A DNA stretch of 64,000 nucleotides from Kiritimatiellia bacterium (GTDB taxonomy: Bacteria; Verrucomicrobiota; Kiritimatiellia; PWTM01), in contig JAOACR010000003.1 in the NCBI GenBank assembly GCA_026417735.1, positions 186,001 to 250,000 on the forward strand, read 5' to 3'. Both the position numbers and the translations under genes were made by a program. The notes beneath the pieces are model-generated. The model ran no database searches and was not told the origin of the DNA. It saw only the letters and a program-made list of their open reading frames with translations. Position 1 is the first letter of the stretch; each line of letters opens with the position of its first letter. This document shows positions 36,433-45,885 of this stretch, in pieces.

Positions 36433-36461
36433 GCCCCCGGCTCGAAATGGAGGTGTGCCGA

Positions 36462-37781
36462 ATGCGCTCCCGATTTTCGTGTGTGCAATGGCTCGGTTGG
36501 GCTCTGGGCGCGGTGTGCTCGATCGCCGCCGAGCCGCGCCCGAACGTGGTACTGATCATCTCGGATGATCACGGCTGGCCCGATTACGGCTTCATGGGTC
36601 ATCCGCACGTCTCCACCCCGAACCTCGATCGTCTCGCCGCCGGCGGGCTGACCTTCACGCGCGGTTACGTGACCACCGCGCTGTGTGCGCCATCGCTCAC
36701 CAGCCTGCTCACCGGCCTCTACCCCCACCAGCACGGTATCACCGGTAACGACCTCCGTGCGCCTCCGGATCGCCCCGAGGCCGGTGGCATGCGCGGCGAC
36801 CGTCGTCCCCTCATCGACCGACTGCTCGCAAACACCTTTCTTCTGCCCCGGGCTCTCTCCGCTGCCGGCTACCGCACCATGCAGACCGGCAAACTGTGGA
36901 ATGTCGGTTACGCGGAAATCGGCTTTACCGATGGCATGACCCGCCCCGGCGGACGGCACGGCGGCGAAGGGCTCTCCATCGGCCGTGAGGGACTCGAGCC
37001 GATCGCCCGTTTCGTGCAGTCCGCGATCTCAGAACAGCGCCCCTTCTTCGTGTGGTATGCGCCGTTCCTCCCCCACACGCCACACAATCCCCCCCCGCGA
37101 CTGCTGCAACGCTACACCGGACGCGGTCTTCCACCGGCCGCGCAAAAATACTATGCGATGGTCGAATGGCTGGACGAAACGTGCGGCGCGCTGGACGAGA
37201 TCCTGAAGACCAACGGCGTCTTCGAGTCCACGCTGGTGATCTATCTCGCCGACAACGGTTGGGACGCAGAGCTCGGCGACAACAGCCGCGTCGCGAAGCG
37301 CTCGCCCTACGACCTCGGCGTCCGTACTCCGGTGATGGTCCGCTGGCCGGCACGCGTCCGTCCGCGTCGGGACGACGACTCACTCGTCTCCATTGTTGAT
37401 GTGCTGCCCACCATCGCACACGCCTGTGGTATCCCGACGCCCGCCGGCCTGCCGGGCATCAATCTGCTCGACGCCGAAGCGCTCGCCCGTCGACGCGCCA
37501 TCTTCCTCGAAAACTACACGGTTGACATCATCGACATCGCGCGCCCCGAGCGCAGTCTTCTGAGCCGCGGGGTGATCGCCGGTGAATGGAAGCTGCTGGT
37601 GGCCCAGCCCGCCGCGACGATGCCGACGGGCGAAAACAGCAATCCGCCGCGGGAGCCAATCGAGCTGTACCGCATTCGAACCGATCCACGGGAAACTCAA
37701 AACCTCGCAGCTCAAGAACCGGATCGGGTCCGGGAACTGCGGGCCCTTCTGGACGCTTGGTGGGCGCCGCCCACCCCCTGA
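36462..37781 (+). CDS. Sulfatase family protein with altered active-site signature
   Basis: This is a 439-residue exported sulfatase-fold protein. After a signal peptide (about 1-23) come PNVVLIISDDHGWPDYG, the signature region at residues 75-84 and YLADNGWD. The signature is CAPSLTSLLTG: the Cys that would become formylglycine is present, but the Arg that normally completes C-x-P-x-R is replaced by Leu (Leu79, codon CTC). This Arg is part of the recognition site for formylglycine-generating enzymes. The ATG at 36462 is supported by GGAGG 8 nt upstream; the frame itself begins far upstream. The protein is either matured by an unusual route or inactive as a sulfatase. Confidence 0.85.
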   Translation: MRSRFSCVQWLGWALGAVCSIAAEPRPNVVLIISDDHGWPDYGFMGHPHVSTPNLDRLAAGGLTFTRGYVTTALCAPSLTSLLTGLYPHQHGITGNDLRAPPDRPEAGGMRGDRRPLIDRLLANTFLLPRALSAAGYRTMQTGKLWNVGYAEIGFTDGMTRPGGRHGGEGLSIGREGLEPIARFVQSAISEQRPFFVWYAPFLPHTPHNPPPRLLQRYTGRGLPPAAQKYYAMVEWLDETCGALDEILKTNGVFESTLVIYLADNGWDAELGDNSRVAKRSPYDLGVRTPVMVRWPARVRPRRDDDSLVSIVDVLPTIAHACGIPTPAGLPGINLLDAEALARRRAIFLENYTVDIIDIARPERSLLSRGVIAGEWKLLVAQPAATMPTGENSNPPREPIELYRIRTDPRETQNLAAQEPDRVRELRALLDAWWAPPTP

Positions 37782-37783
37782 CC

Positions 37784-37805
37784 AACGGGGCCCTTTCCCG
37801 TTTTT
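37784..37805 (+). terminator. Intrinsic terminator after the sulfatase gene
   Basis: AACGGG pairs with CCCGTT across a 7-nt loop, followed by T residues (37802-37805). It begins 3 bp after the stop codon. The rest of the gap to 37940 shows nothing recognisable. Confidence 0.65.
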
Positions 37806-37940
37806 CGCCGCGCTGCACCATCACTCGATCCGCACAGGGCGCAAGCGTTTTATCTCCGATTGCCGGCCAGCCACTGTTCCGAACCGCGCGCGACCTTCGG
37901 CCTCTTCCTGTTTGGGAATGGGAGAAACCTCGACACCACG

Positions 37941-38834
37941 CTAGAAGACACCCGGCAGCGCGCGGCGCAGGCCGTTCCCTCCAACACCCGGAAGATTGGT
38001 CGCCACCTCCCCGCCAAGCTGCTGCAACAATCGCATCGCGCCACGTTCAAGCTTCTCCATCGCCCGGCCCGCCGCTTCCGTCGCCGTCTCGGTGAGCGCC
38101 TCTGCGATCAAAATCGGTGCGGCACGAACCGCGATCACACCGGCCAGTTCACTCCCGGCCGCCCCCAGGTCACACACGTTCGTCAGAGTATGGTCCACCC
38201 GGACGTCCAACCGCCGGATCCGAGGCGCGCGTTCCTTCGAAGAAAACTCTCGCAACTCAACGGTGCCCACTTTCAGGTTGAGCTGCCCGATCCGCATCGC
38301 GGGCGCCGCCTTCGAAACGGGGGCGGGGGGAGCACCCGAAGACCCCTCCGAATCGCGCCGCCCCGACCCGGCGGGCTCTGCGGATGGCTCGACGGGTTCC
38401 ACCGGTGGACGCCGCCGCTCGGCCGGCACCGACGCTCTGGACGCGGCCATCTCACCGATTCGCTGCCAGTTCATTTGCCCGTCCGCTCTCCGCACCACGA
38501 CCACCCTCGGGACATCGAGCCGCACCAGCTCGAGACGCGGCTCGCGTCTCCAGAGAGCTGACCACGACGCAACGATCAACAGTTCCCGGATTTCCAGCGC
38601 CTCACCGGGGCCAAAACCATCCGGATTTTCGACCCGCACCTCTTCCAGGCGAACCCGCAGCGGCCACAGTCCGCCGCTGACTCGCCCCACCCGGACGTCT
38701 GCGCCGGTCGCTGCCCGCAGCGCACCCTCCATTCCAGCTCGCGCCAACCGCGGCGCAACGATCCCGCCCGCAATCAACAGCGCGATCAGCAGGCTCGCCG
38801 CGATCGCGATCCCTCGTGCGCTCGCGCCTCTCAC
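37941..38834 (-). CDS. AsmA-like envelope protein
   Basis: This 297-residue protein has one N-terminal membrane helix (GIAIAASLLIALLIAGGIV). A region typical of AsmA/DUF748 proteins follows (VRVGRVSGGLWPLRVRLEEV, VENPDGFGPGEALEIRELL), then a Pro/Glu-rich linker and a second strand-rich part. Such proteins span the periplasm and are linked to lipid transport or outer-membrane assembly. It is much shorter than AsmA itself. The GTG at 38834 overlaps the ugd stop as GTGA, which I prefer to the GTG at 38858. Confidence 0.72.
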   Translation of the reverse strand: MRGASARGIAIAASLLIALLIAGGIVAPRLARAGMEGALRAATGADVRVGRVSGGLWPLRVRLEEVRVENPDGFGPGEALEIRELLIVASWSALWRREPRLELVRLDVPRVVVVRRADGQMNWQRIGEMAASRASVPAERRRPPVEPVEPSAEPAGSGRRDSEGSSGAPPAPVSKAAPAMRIGQLNLKVGTVELREFSSKERAPRIRRLDVRVDHTLTNVCDLGAAGSELAGVIAVRAAPILIAEALTETATEAAGRAMEKLERGAMRLLQQLGGEVATNLPGVGGNGLRRALPGVF

Positions 38835-40243
38835 GCGACCCCCACCCCCGACGTCCACACCGCCGGGTCCCCGCCGTGGATTCGCGGCGGCGAACCAACC
38901 GGCACAACGTTGAACCCAATGCGATGCAGCGCGTCCGCGTCGAGCAGGTTCCGCCCATCAAATACGAACGCCGGCCGTTCCATCTGCGCGTACAGCCGGG
39001 CCCAGTCCAGCTCGCGGTATTCCCGCCAGGCAGTGAGCACCGCGATCGCGTGCGCGCCGCGAGCCGCCGCATACGGGTCCTCATAGAACTCCACCCGATC
39101 CGCGACGTCCGCGAGGTCCCGCCGTGCATTCTCCAACGCCTGCGGGTCGGTCACCGCAAGATGGGCGCGCTCCGCCAGCAGTGCCCGCGCAACAGCGATT
39201 GCGGGACTGTCGCGCGTATCGCCGGTGTCCGCCTTGAACGCAAACCCGAACAGCGCGATCCGTTTTTCCGCCAGCGTGTTGAACATTCGCCGCACCATGC
39301 CCGCAACAAACCGGCCCTGTTGCCGCTCGTTCATCCGGACCACGCCGATCCAATAGTCCGCCACCGCGTCCAGACCGGCCGCGCGGCAAAGATATGCAAG
39401 ATTCAGCAAATCCTTTCGAAAGCAGGATCCGCCAAAGCCGATGCCCGCCTCCAGAAACCGCGGCCCAATGCGGCGGTCCAACCCGATCGCGCGCGCCACC
39501 TCGCGAATGTCCGCGCCGGTCGCTTCGCACAGCTCCGCGATCGAGTTGATCGAACTGATCCGCTGCGCGAGAAACGCGTTCGCGGCCAGCTTCGCGAGCT
39601 CCGCCGACCATACGCTCATGGTGAGGATCCGATCGCGCGGTACCCACCGCGCATAAATCTCCACCAGCTCGGCCACCGCCGCCCGACCCTCCGGCGTGTC
39701 CCGACCGCCAATCAGCACCCGATCCGGCTCCAACAGGTCGCGAACCGCCGTGCCTTCCGCCAGAAACTCCGGATTCGACAGCACCTCAAAACGTCGCGGG
39801 CCGATCCCGTCGTTCAGAATCCGTTCCATCGCCTCCGCGGTACGCACCGGCACCGTGCTCTTCTCAACGACGATTCGGGGTCCGTCCGCGTGCGACCGGA
39901 TCGCGCGCGCGCTCGCCTCCCAAAACTGCAGGTCCGCCGCCATTCCGGCCCCCTCACCAAACGTCTTCGTCGGCGTGTTCACGCTGACGAAGATCAGTTC
40001 TCCCCGTCGCACCGCTGCGCCCACGTCCGTGGTGAATTCCAGATTTCGCCCTAGCCGGGAACGCAACAGCGGCTCAAGCCCCGGCTCGTGGATCGGCGGC
40101 ACGCCCGAGTTCCATGCCCGCACCCGTCCCTCGTCTCGGTCCGCCACCACAAAGTGGATGTCGGGACACCGGTCCGCCATCACCGCCATCGTCGGCCCGC
40201 CGACGTAACCGGCGCCGATGCACGCGACTGTCCGGATCGCCAT
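38831..40243 (-). CDS. ugd: UDP-glucose 6-dehydrogenase
   Basis: This 470-residue NAD-dependent dehydrogenase makes UDP-glucuronate for polysaccharides. It has the Rossmann motif CIGAGYVGGPTMAV (about 8-21), FVSVNTPTK, the substrate loop and catalytic Cys in GFGGSCFRKDLLNL (about 268-281), and FGFAFKADTGDTRDSPAI near the C-terminal domain. The sequence resembles the longer, eukaryote-like UGDH form. ATG at 40243; a GTG at 40252 is also possible. An AsmA-like gene follows with GTGA overlap. Confidence 0.93.
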   Translation of the reverse strand: MAIRTVACIGAGYVGGPTMAVMADRCPDIHFVVADRDEGRVRAWNSGVPPIHEPGLEPLLRSRLGRNLEFTTDVGAAVRRGELIFVSVNTPTKTFGEGAGMAADLQFWEASARAIRSHADGPRIVVEKSTVPVRTAEAMERILNDGIGPRRFEVLSNPEFLAEGTAVRDLLEPDRVLIGGRDTPEGRAAVAELVEIYARWVPRDRILTMSVWSAELAKLAANAFLAQRISSINSIAELCEATGADIREVARAIGLDRRIGPRFLEAGIGFGGSCFRKDLLNLAYLCRAAGLDAVADYWIGVVRMNERQQGRFVAGMVRRMFNTLAEKRIALFGFAFKADTGDTRDSPAIAVARALLAERAHLAVTDPQALENARRDLADVADRVEFYEDPYAAARGAHAIAVLTAWREYRELDWARLYAQMERPAFVFDGRNLLDADALHRIGFNVVPVGSPPRIHGGDPAVWTSGVGVA

Positions 40244-40331
40244 TTGGTGCACCTCACTCGTGGCCGGCCCTTCGGCCCCCGTCCGGCCAGTATCTCCCGG
40301 CCGCCCGCGCCGCGCAAATGACGCGGCGCAT

Positions 40332-41921
40332 CTACAGCGTCACGGAACAGGCGATGTCGGCGGTAATCTGCCGCGCAATCCGCTCCACGACGTCCGCGGC
40401 GACCGGCTGGTTCACCCGCAGAATCGCCAGCGACATCTCCCCCTTCGAATCGTGCGGATTGCGAACATCGTCAATGTTGATGCCGGCGCCGGCGAGCATC
40501 GCGCCGATTTGTCCCAAGACCCCGGGCCGGTCGCGATAGGAAAACGCGACCAAATGCCCCGCCGGTTCGATGTACAGTTTGTGGTAATCGTCCACGCGCG
40601 ACACCATCAGCGCCCCCTCCGCGACCGTGCCGCGCACACTGGTGCGGCGCATCACGCCGCCCCCGTGATCGACCGTCAGATCAATCGTGATCGAGTTCCG
40701 ATACCCCTTGCTGTCATCCGTGACCCGATCGGTGTATTCAATGCCGCGATTTTGCAACACCTTCAGCGCCGCGGACGGATCCATCGAGCGGTCGAAGGTC
40801 TCGTCCAGCGCGGCAACGATCGGCACCAGCAAGTAGTTCGCAAACGGCTTCAGCGCACCGTAAAAGCTGGTTTCGATCATCTTCAGCGGCCGCTCCGAAC
40901 CGGCCAGCGCGCGGCAAAACCGCGTGAGCCGGAACGCGAGATCCGCGTACGCGCGGTCGAGCCCCTCCGGAATGTCGCGGTTCACAATGTAAGAGGTGAT
41001 GCCCTTCTCGTCGAACTCGATCAACTGCTCCGCGGCCCTCCGCGCGGCGTTCGCGTTCGCCTCCCGGGTGCTCGCCCCCAGATGGGGCAGCATCAGATCC
41101 GCAATGTCCGCAACGGACTTCGGCCCTTCTGCGTCCTTCGGATACACATCGTTCAAAAACCGGATCTGCCGTTCCGCCTTCACTGCCCGAAGGTCCTCCT
41201 CCACGACGATGCCGGCCCGCGCGCAGTTCACTAGGATCGCGCCCGGCTTCATCCGCGACAGCAGCTCCCGGTTCACCATTCCCCGCGTCTTCTCATTCTC
41301 CGGCACATGAAGCGAGATCACGTCCGACTCCGCGAACAGCTCCGGCAGATCCACCAGCGTTACGCCGTACTCGGAGGCCAAATCGGGCGACACAAACGGA
41401 TCGTGGCCGAGCAGCCGGCACTCGAAGCCGCTCAACCGGCGAGCCAGCAGGCGGCCGATCGCCCCCAGACCGACGATCCCCACCGTTTTGCCCGACAGCT
41501 CCCGGCCCATGAAGGCCTTCTTCTCCCATTGCCCGGCGCGGCAGGACGCATCGGCCTTCACGATGTGCCGCATGTCCGCCAACACCATCGCAATCACTTC
41601 CTCCGCCACCGCGTTCGCGTTGGCACCAGGGGTGTTCATCACGTCGATTCCTTTTCGCCGCGCATAGCGGGTATCGATCGTGTTCACCCCAGCGCCTGCA
41701 CGAACGATAACCTTCAACGCCGGTATCGCATCCATCACTGCGGGGGTCACTTTCTCACTGCGCACAATCATCGCATACGCATCCGGATGCGATTTCGCAA
41801 AGGCCAGCAACGCCTCGTCAGACGCAATGGAATCGTCCTGAACAACTGTATAGTTCCCGTGCCGGCGCAAAATCTCCGCCGCAATCTTGTCGAGCTTCGT
41901 CGGAATCAACACCTTCTTCAT
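40332..41921 (-). CDS. serA: D-3-phosphoglycerate dehydrogenase, long form
   Basis: SerA oxidises 3-phosphoglycerate, the first step of serine synthesis. The 529 residues have a catalytic domain with IVRAGAGVNTID and the NAD-binding GIVGLGAIGRLLARRL. The catalytic Arg is in NCARAGIV, and the His in LMLPHLGAST. An ASB-type intervening domain and a C-terminal ACT domain (VAFSYRDRPGVLGQIGAML) suggest control by serine. The conserved MKKVLIPTKLDK start is the ATG at 41921. Confidence 0.95.
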   Translation of the reverse strand: MKKVLIPTKLDKIAAEILRRHGNYTVVQDDSIASDEALLAFAKSHPDAYAMIVRSEKVTPAVMDAIPALKVIVRAGAGVNTIDTRYARRKGIDVMNTPGANANAVAEEVIAMVLADMRHIVKADASCRAGQWEKKAFMGRELSGKTVGIVGLGAIGRLLARRLSGFECRLLGHDPFVSPDLASEYGVTLVDLPELFAESDVISLHVPENEKTRGMVNRELLSRMKPGAILVNCARAGIVVEEDLRAVKAERQIRFLNDVYPKDAEGPKSVADIADLMLPHLGASTREANANAARRAAEQLIEFDEKGITSYIVNRDIPEGLDRAYADLAFRLTRFCRALAGSERPLKMIETSFYGALKPFANYLLVPIVAALDETFDRSMDPSAALKVLQNRGIEYTDRVTDDSKGYRNSITIDLTVDHGGGVMRRTSVRGTVAEGALMVSRVDDYHKLYIEPAGHLVAFSYRDRPGVLGQIGAMLAGAGINIDDVRNPHDSKGEMSLAILRVNQPVAADVVERIARQITADIACSVTL

Positions 41922-42157
41922 CGGCGACCCCCGTTCCTTCACCAACTGCCCTGGTCACTCACTTCTGCCAATCACCACACCGACACCGTTGTATCAACAA
42001 CAACATGTTCCATGCAAGCAAAGATACGCTACGACAATCACAAGAAGAGCGCATGCATTCACAATATGGAACGAATCCCGGAGCCACCGAACCCCCTCCA
42101 CACAAGTATGTTGGACCCCCTCTCGGCACGCACCATCGTTGGCGTTGGGCCCAGCGT
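41922..42157. other. Intergenic region between argG and serA
   Basis: This 236-bp stretch is noticeably less G+C-rich than its surroundings. It holds a small inverted repeat on the minus strand (GTTGT-TGAT-ACAAC, near 41991-42004). A possible serA promoter (TTGCAT, 18 bp, TACAAC) overlaps the repeat, so the repeat could be an operator. No ORF or RNA was recognised. Confidence 0.35.
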
Positions 42158-43381
42158 CTAACGGGCTTCCGGCTCCCCAACCGCCGCGCGCACCGCCGCC
42201 CGCATCCGCAGCCGAAGCGCCTGCAGCCGAATAAAGCCCGTCGCGTCCGACTGGTCATAGCCCCCGGCCTGCTCAAAGGACGCGATTCCAGGGTTGTACA
42301 GCGATTGAGGAGATCTCCGACCCACAACCATACAACTGCCCTTGAACAACTTCACGCGCGCAGTCCCCGTCACCGCGGCTGCCGCCGCATCCATGGCCGC
42401 CTGAAGCATCTCCCGCTCGGGAGAAAACCAGAACCCGTAGTACACCATCTCCGCATATCGGGGCACGAGACTGTTGCGCAAATGAAGGACTTCGCGATCC
42501 ATGGTGATCTGTTCGACCGCCTCCCGGGCGCGATGTAGCACCGTCCCGCCCGGCGTCTCGTACACTCCGCGGCTTTTCATCCCCACAAAACGGTTCTCCA
42601 CAAGGTCCACGCGGCCTACCCCGTGCCGGCCCGCAATCCTGTTTAGACACTGCAGCACCTGCATCGGACTCATTCGCCGACCGTTCACCGCCACCGCGTC
42701 ACCACGTCGGAACTCCACCTCCACATACTCCGGTTCGTCTGGAGCGGCTTCCGGCGAACACGTGAGTTTGAACATGTCCGCCGGCGGCTCCGCCCACGGA
42801 TCCTCGAGAATGCCCCCCTCGTAACTGATGTGGAGCAAATTCCGGTCCATCGAGTAGGGCTTCTCCACCGACGCCTCCACCGGAATCCGCTGCCGGCGGC
42901 AGTACGCGATCATGTCCTGCCGCCCCCGAAACTGCCGGCGAAATCGTTCTTCCCGCCACGGCGCAATGATCCGAATGTCGGGCTTCAGCGCCATCGCGGT
43001 CAGCTCGAAACGTACCTGGTCGTTCCCCTTCCCCGTCGCGCCGTGCGCGATCGCGTCGGCGCGGTACTTCTCCGCCAGCTCCACCAACCGGCGGGCGATC
43101 AGCGGCCGCGCAATCGAGGTGCCCAGCAAATACCCCGACTCGTACACCGCCGCGGCGCGAAGCATCGGAAAGACATAGTCCCGCGCAAACTCGGCGCGAA
43201 GATCTTCAATCACGACCTCGGCAGCACCGGTGCGTCGCGCCTTCTCCTCCAGCCCCCCGAGTTCCTCCTCCTGCCCGATGTCCGCACAAAACGCAATTAC
43301 CTCCGCACGGTAGGTGGTTTGCAGCCACTTCAGCAGCACTGACGTGTCCAGCCCACCCGAATACGCGAGCACGATTTTCAT
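42158..43381 (-). CDS. argG: Argininosuccinate synthase
   Basis: ArgG joins citrulline and aspartate with ATP to form argininosuccinate in arginine synthesis. At 407 residues it has full family length. The N-terminal ATP pyrophosphatase loop is [16 protein letters not shown] (about 4-19). [16 protein letters not shown] and [11 protein letters not shown] are further family signatures. A purine-rich GAGGGA precedes the ATG. Its neighbour on the same strand, 66 bp upstream, encodes the SH3 protein, so the link is positional only. Confidence 0.96.
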   Translation of the reverse strand: MKIVLAYSGGLDTSVLLKWLQTTYRAEVIAFCADIGQEEELGGLEEKARRTGAAEVVIEDLRAEFARDYVFPMLRAAAVYESGYLLGTSIARPLIARRLVELAEKYRADAIAHGATGKGNDQVRFELTAMALKPDIRIIAPWREERFRRQFRGRQDMIAYCRRQRIPVEASVEKPYSMDRNLLHISYEGGILEDPWAEPPADMFKLTCSPEAAPDEPEYVEVEFRRGDAVAVNGRRMSPMQVLQCLNRIAGRHGVGRVDLVENRFVGMKSRGVYETPGGTVLHRAREAVEQITMDREVLHLRNSLVPRYAEMVYYGFWFSPEREMLQAAMDAAAAAVTGTARVKLFKGSCMVVGRRSPQSLYNPGIASFEQAGGYDQSDATGFIRLQALRLRMRAAVRAAVGEPEAR

Positions 43382-43447
43382 TCTGGATCATCCCTCTGGT
43401 TTGAATATGATCGCGCGATGGCGACCGCCGTCGCGTTACGTCTGCCT

Positions 43448-44389
43448 TCAATCGGGCAGCACCGAAATTTGATCCACCACCACCACCGGATAGCGGCTGC
43501 CCTGCACCCAGTACTGCCGGCCGCGGATCCGCAGCCGCCGCTCGAGGAAGGACTGCAACTGCGCATCGTTACCCCTCAGATAACAACTGGTCTCCGCGGC
43601 GCCACCAGTCTCGTCCACCAGCTGATATCGCGAGGGTCGGCCGAGTGTGAGCATCGTCGCCCTCACCCGTCCCTCCCGCTGTACGACGGCGCCCTGGTTA
43701 TCCACCGGCGCCAGCCGCAAATCCGTGGGCACGTACTGCGGAGCGACCGGCGGAGGGGGAGGCACCGCGACCGCCGGCGGAGGAACGGGGGGCGGGGGCG
43801 GCCGGCTCGCAACGGGCGTCGAGCCGCTCGGACTGCTCGCCAGTGGCGGCGAAGCTGCCGGCACCGCCGCCGGCCGATCGGCCGGCACCGCCGGCGCCCC
43901 CGCGCCTGACGGCGGAGACTCCGTCCGTGCCACCACCGCCGGTGCCGGCTTCGGGGGCTCGGGAAACCGCACCAGCGATTTCGCAATCCATAACGAGGAG
44001 CCGGGAGGAGGCGCGATCTTCAGCCAGTCCCCGAATTCCCCGCGCACCTGCACCGTATCACCCCGTTTCAGCTCGCCAACCTTCGGATAGTTGATGCCCG
44101 GGCCTGCCCGAACCACCAGTTTGGAGGCGTTGACCGTCCCCTGCTCGACAAATTCCCGGTGCACCCACAGATCAAACTCGGCTGGTGGCACAATCTCGAC
44201 CCAATCGTTGCTGATGCCGCGCACCTGCACCACCGCCGGCTCGCTCAGCTGCCCGACCACCTCCGCCTGAGGATGTGGTCGCGCCCGCACGTTGACGCGC
44301 TCGCCCCGCACCGTCGCGTTCGTGGGCTCCGCACCGGCGACCACACTACCGCCGGCCAGCACCCCGGCGACCACCCACCAGCGTTTCAT
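43448..44389 (-). CDS. Exported bacterial SH3-domain protein with Pro-rich linker
   Basis: This 313-residue protein has a signal peptide (MKRWWVVAGVLAGGSVVAGA) and two SH3b domains. The first is VRGERVNVRARPHPQAEVVGQL at about 28-80. The second is KLVVRAGPGINYPKVGELKRGD at about 88-140. A long Pro/Ala linker (about 145-235) and a C-terminal domain follow. SH3b domains often bind peptidoglycan. The start at 44389 overlaps tilS by ATGA. An 18-bp perfect palindrome (43869-43886) lies in the linker and is probably a by-product of its composition. Confidence 0.8.
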   Translation of the reverse strand: MKRWWVVAGVLAGGSVVAGAEPTNATVRGERVNVRARPHPQAEVVGQLSEPAVVQVRGISNDWVEIVPPAEFDLWVHREFVEQGTVNASKLVVRAGPGINYPKVGELKRGDTVQVRGEFGDWLKIAPPPGSSLWIAKSLVRFPEPPKPAPAVVARTESPPSGAGAPAVPADRPAAVPAASPPLASSPSGSTPVASRPPPPPVPPPAVAVPPPPPVAPQYVPTDLRLAPVDNQGAVVQREGRVRATMLTLGRPSRYQLVDETGGAAETSCYLRGNDAQLQSFLERRLRIRGRQYWVQGSRYPVVVVDQISVLPD

Positions 44390-45885
44390 GAGTTCCTCTC
44401 GCGGCCGGACTTTCGCCCGCAATCGCCAACTATAGTCGCCTCACCCTGCCTTTCCAAGCGGCGACGCAGCGTGAGACGCCAGCTCGGCGCGCGCGGATGC
44501 TTCACTTTCGCCGCTTCCGCTACGCGGTAACCCGGTAGCCAGATGATTTCGCGCCCCTGAAGCACCACCGGCCATCGGGCCCGCACCTCGCGAGGCGTCT
44601 TTTCGTTCGTAAACACATCGGAGAGTTTTGCGGTGCCCGGCGCACCCAGCGGCCGATAGGCATCGCCCGGCCGCCACCGCCGGACGGTCAGCACCTCTCG
44701 ACCAGTGCCGCGAGCGATCCACGCGGTGGCCGGCAACCGACCGATCCCGTGCTCCCCCACGGTTCGCCATCCGCGATCCGCCACCGCCTCAAGCTCAAAA
44801 TTGGCTCCGGCCGGCCGCACGACGCCGGGCAGCCGAAACCGTACGGCTCTCCACCCCGTGCAGCATCGACGATCCGTTTGCGCTCGCAGAGCTCGCAGCC
44901 GGCCGGACTCCACCGATATCCTCCACCCACCCGCCAACGTGAGGCGTTGGTCGCCTCCCGTCGAGGCGATGCCGCGAACCGACTCCGTGACGGCCCACGT
45001 CAGCGCGCTGTCAGGCACGCCCACAGACCGCAACCACAATCGCACGACGCGTCGCTGAATCGCCAGCGGCATCCGCCCCCAACCCTCCACAATCAGCTGC
45101 CGTCTCTTCAAGCGACGCCGCATTGCGCGCCGCGTCAGCACCGCCAGCAGTGCGTCCTCTGCGGCCAGGATCTCCGCAGCGCGTGCGAGCGTCACGCGAA
45201 CGTTGCGAGCAACTTCGCGCTCAACCGCGGGCAGCAGCCGGAACCGAATGCGATTGCGGACGTGCCGCAAGTCCCGGTTGGAGGCGTCTTCCCGCCACGG
45301 AAGACCTTCGGCTGTCAAACCCTCCCTCACCTCTTCGCGCGAAACCTCCAACAGCGGGCGCACAATCCGCAGCCCCTGCACGACGGTATCGCGCGACATC
45401 GCGGAAAGGCCCTCCGCCCCCGCTCCGCGCAACAGACGCAACAGCACCGTTTCCGCCTGATCGTCGCGCGTGTGCGCAAGCGCAACGCGATCGGCGCCAA
45501 CCCGCCGTGCCACGGTTGCGAACCACTCGAGCCGAGCGACCCGCGCAGCCGCCTCAAGGGAAAGCCCTCGTCGCCGCGCGATAGCGGGAACGTCCCGACG
45601 GCCAACCACGCACGCCACGCCAATGCGCCGCGCAAACCGCCGCACAAACGCTGCATCTCGCTCCGCCACGCGACCGCGAATCCGATGGTCAAGATGTGCG
45701 GCGATCAGTTTGGGCGGGCCGTCACCACAGATCCGCCGCAGCGCGGTCAACAGCGCCACCGAATCAGCGCCGCCGCTCACCCCCACCAGTAAAGTCCGGC
45801 AGCCCTCGAGCAGCCGGTGCTCCCGAAGCGAGCAACGGACCGCCGCAATCCACCGCGGTTCCCCTCGCACCCCGCCTCCTCCCAT
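44386..45885 (-). CDS. tilS: tRNA(Ile)-lysidine synthase TilS
   Basis: TilS attaches lysine to C34 of tRNA-Ile(CAU) so that it reads AUA. The 499 residues include the PP-loop VGVSGGADSVALL (about 34-46), LIAAHLDHRIRG, LAHTRDDQAETVLLRLLRG and a C-terminal domain with LSDVFTNEKTPREVRARWPVV. The start is one base from the serS stop (TGATG), and its own stop overlaps the SH3 gene. It is an essential enzyme in most bacteria. Confidence 0.95.
   Translation of the reverse strand: MGGGGVRGEPRWIAAVRCSLREHRLLEGCRTLLVGVSGGADSVALLTALRRICGDGPPKLIAAHLDHRIRGRVAERDAAFVRRFARRIGVACVVGRRDVPAIARRRGLSLEAAARVARLEWFATVARRVGADRVALAHTRDDQAETVLLRLLRGAGAEGLSAMSRDTVVQGLRIVRPLLEVSREEVREGLTAEGLPWREDASNRDLRHVRNRIRFRLLPAVEREVARNVRVTLARAAEILAAEDALLAVLTRRAMRRRLKRRQLIVEGWGRMPLAIQRRVVRLWLRSVGVPDSALTWAVTESVRGIASTGGDQRLTLAGGWRISVESGRLRALRAQTDRRCCTGWRAVRFRLPGVVRPAGANFELEAVADRGWRTVGEHGIGRLPATAWIARGTGREVLTVRRWRPGDAYRPLGAPGTAKLSDVFTNEKTPREVRARWPVVLQGREIIWLPGYRVAEAAKVKHPRAPSWRLTLRRRLERQGEATIVGDCGRKSGRERNS

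Noticed and set aside
43869-43886. Perfect 18-bp palindrome centred on GATC
   Set aside because: It lies inside the Pro/Ala linker codons of the SH3 protein and is probably due to repeated GCC/GGC codons.
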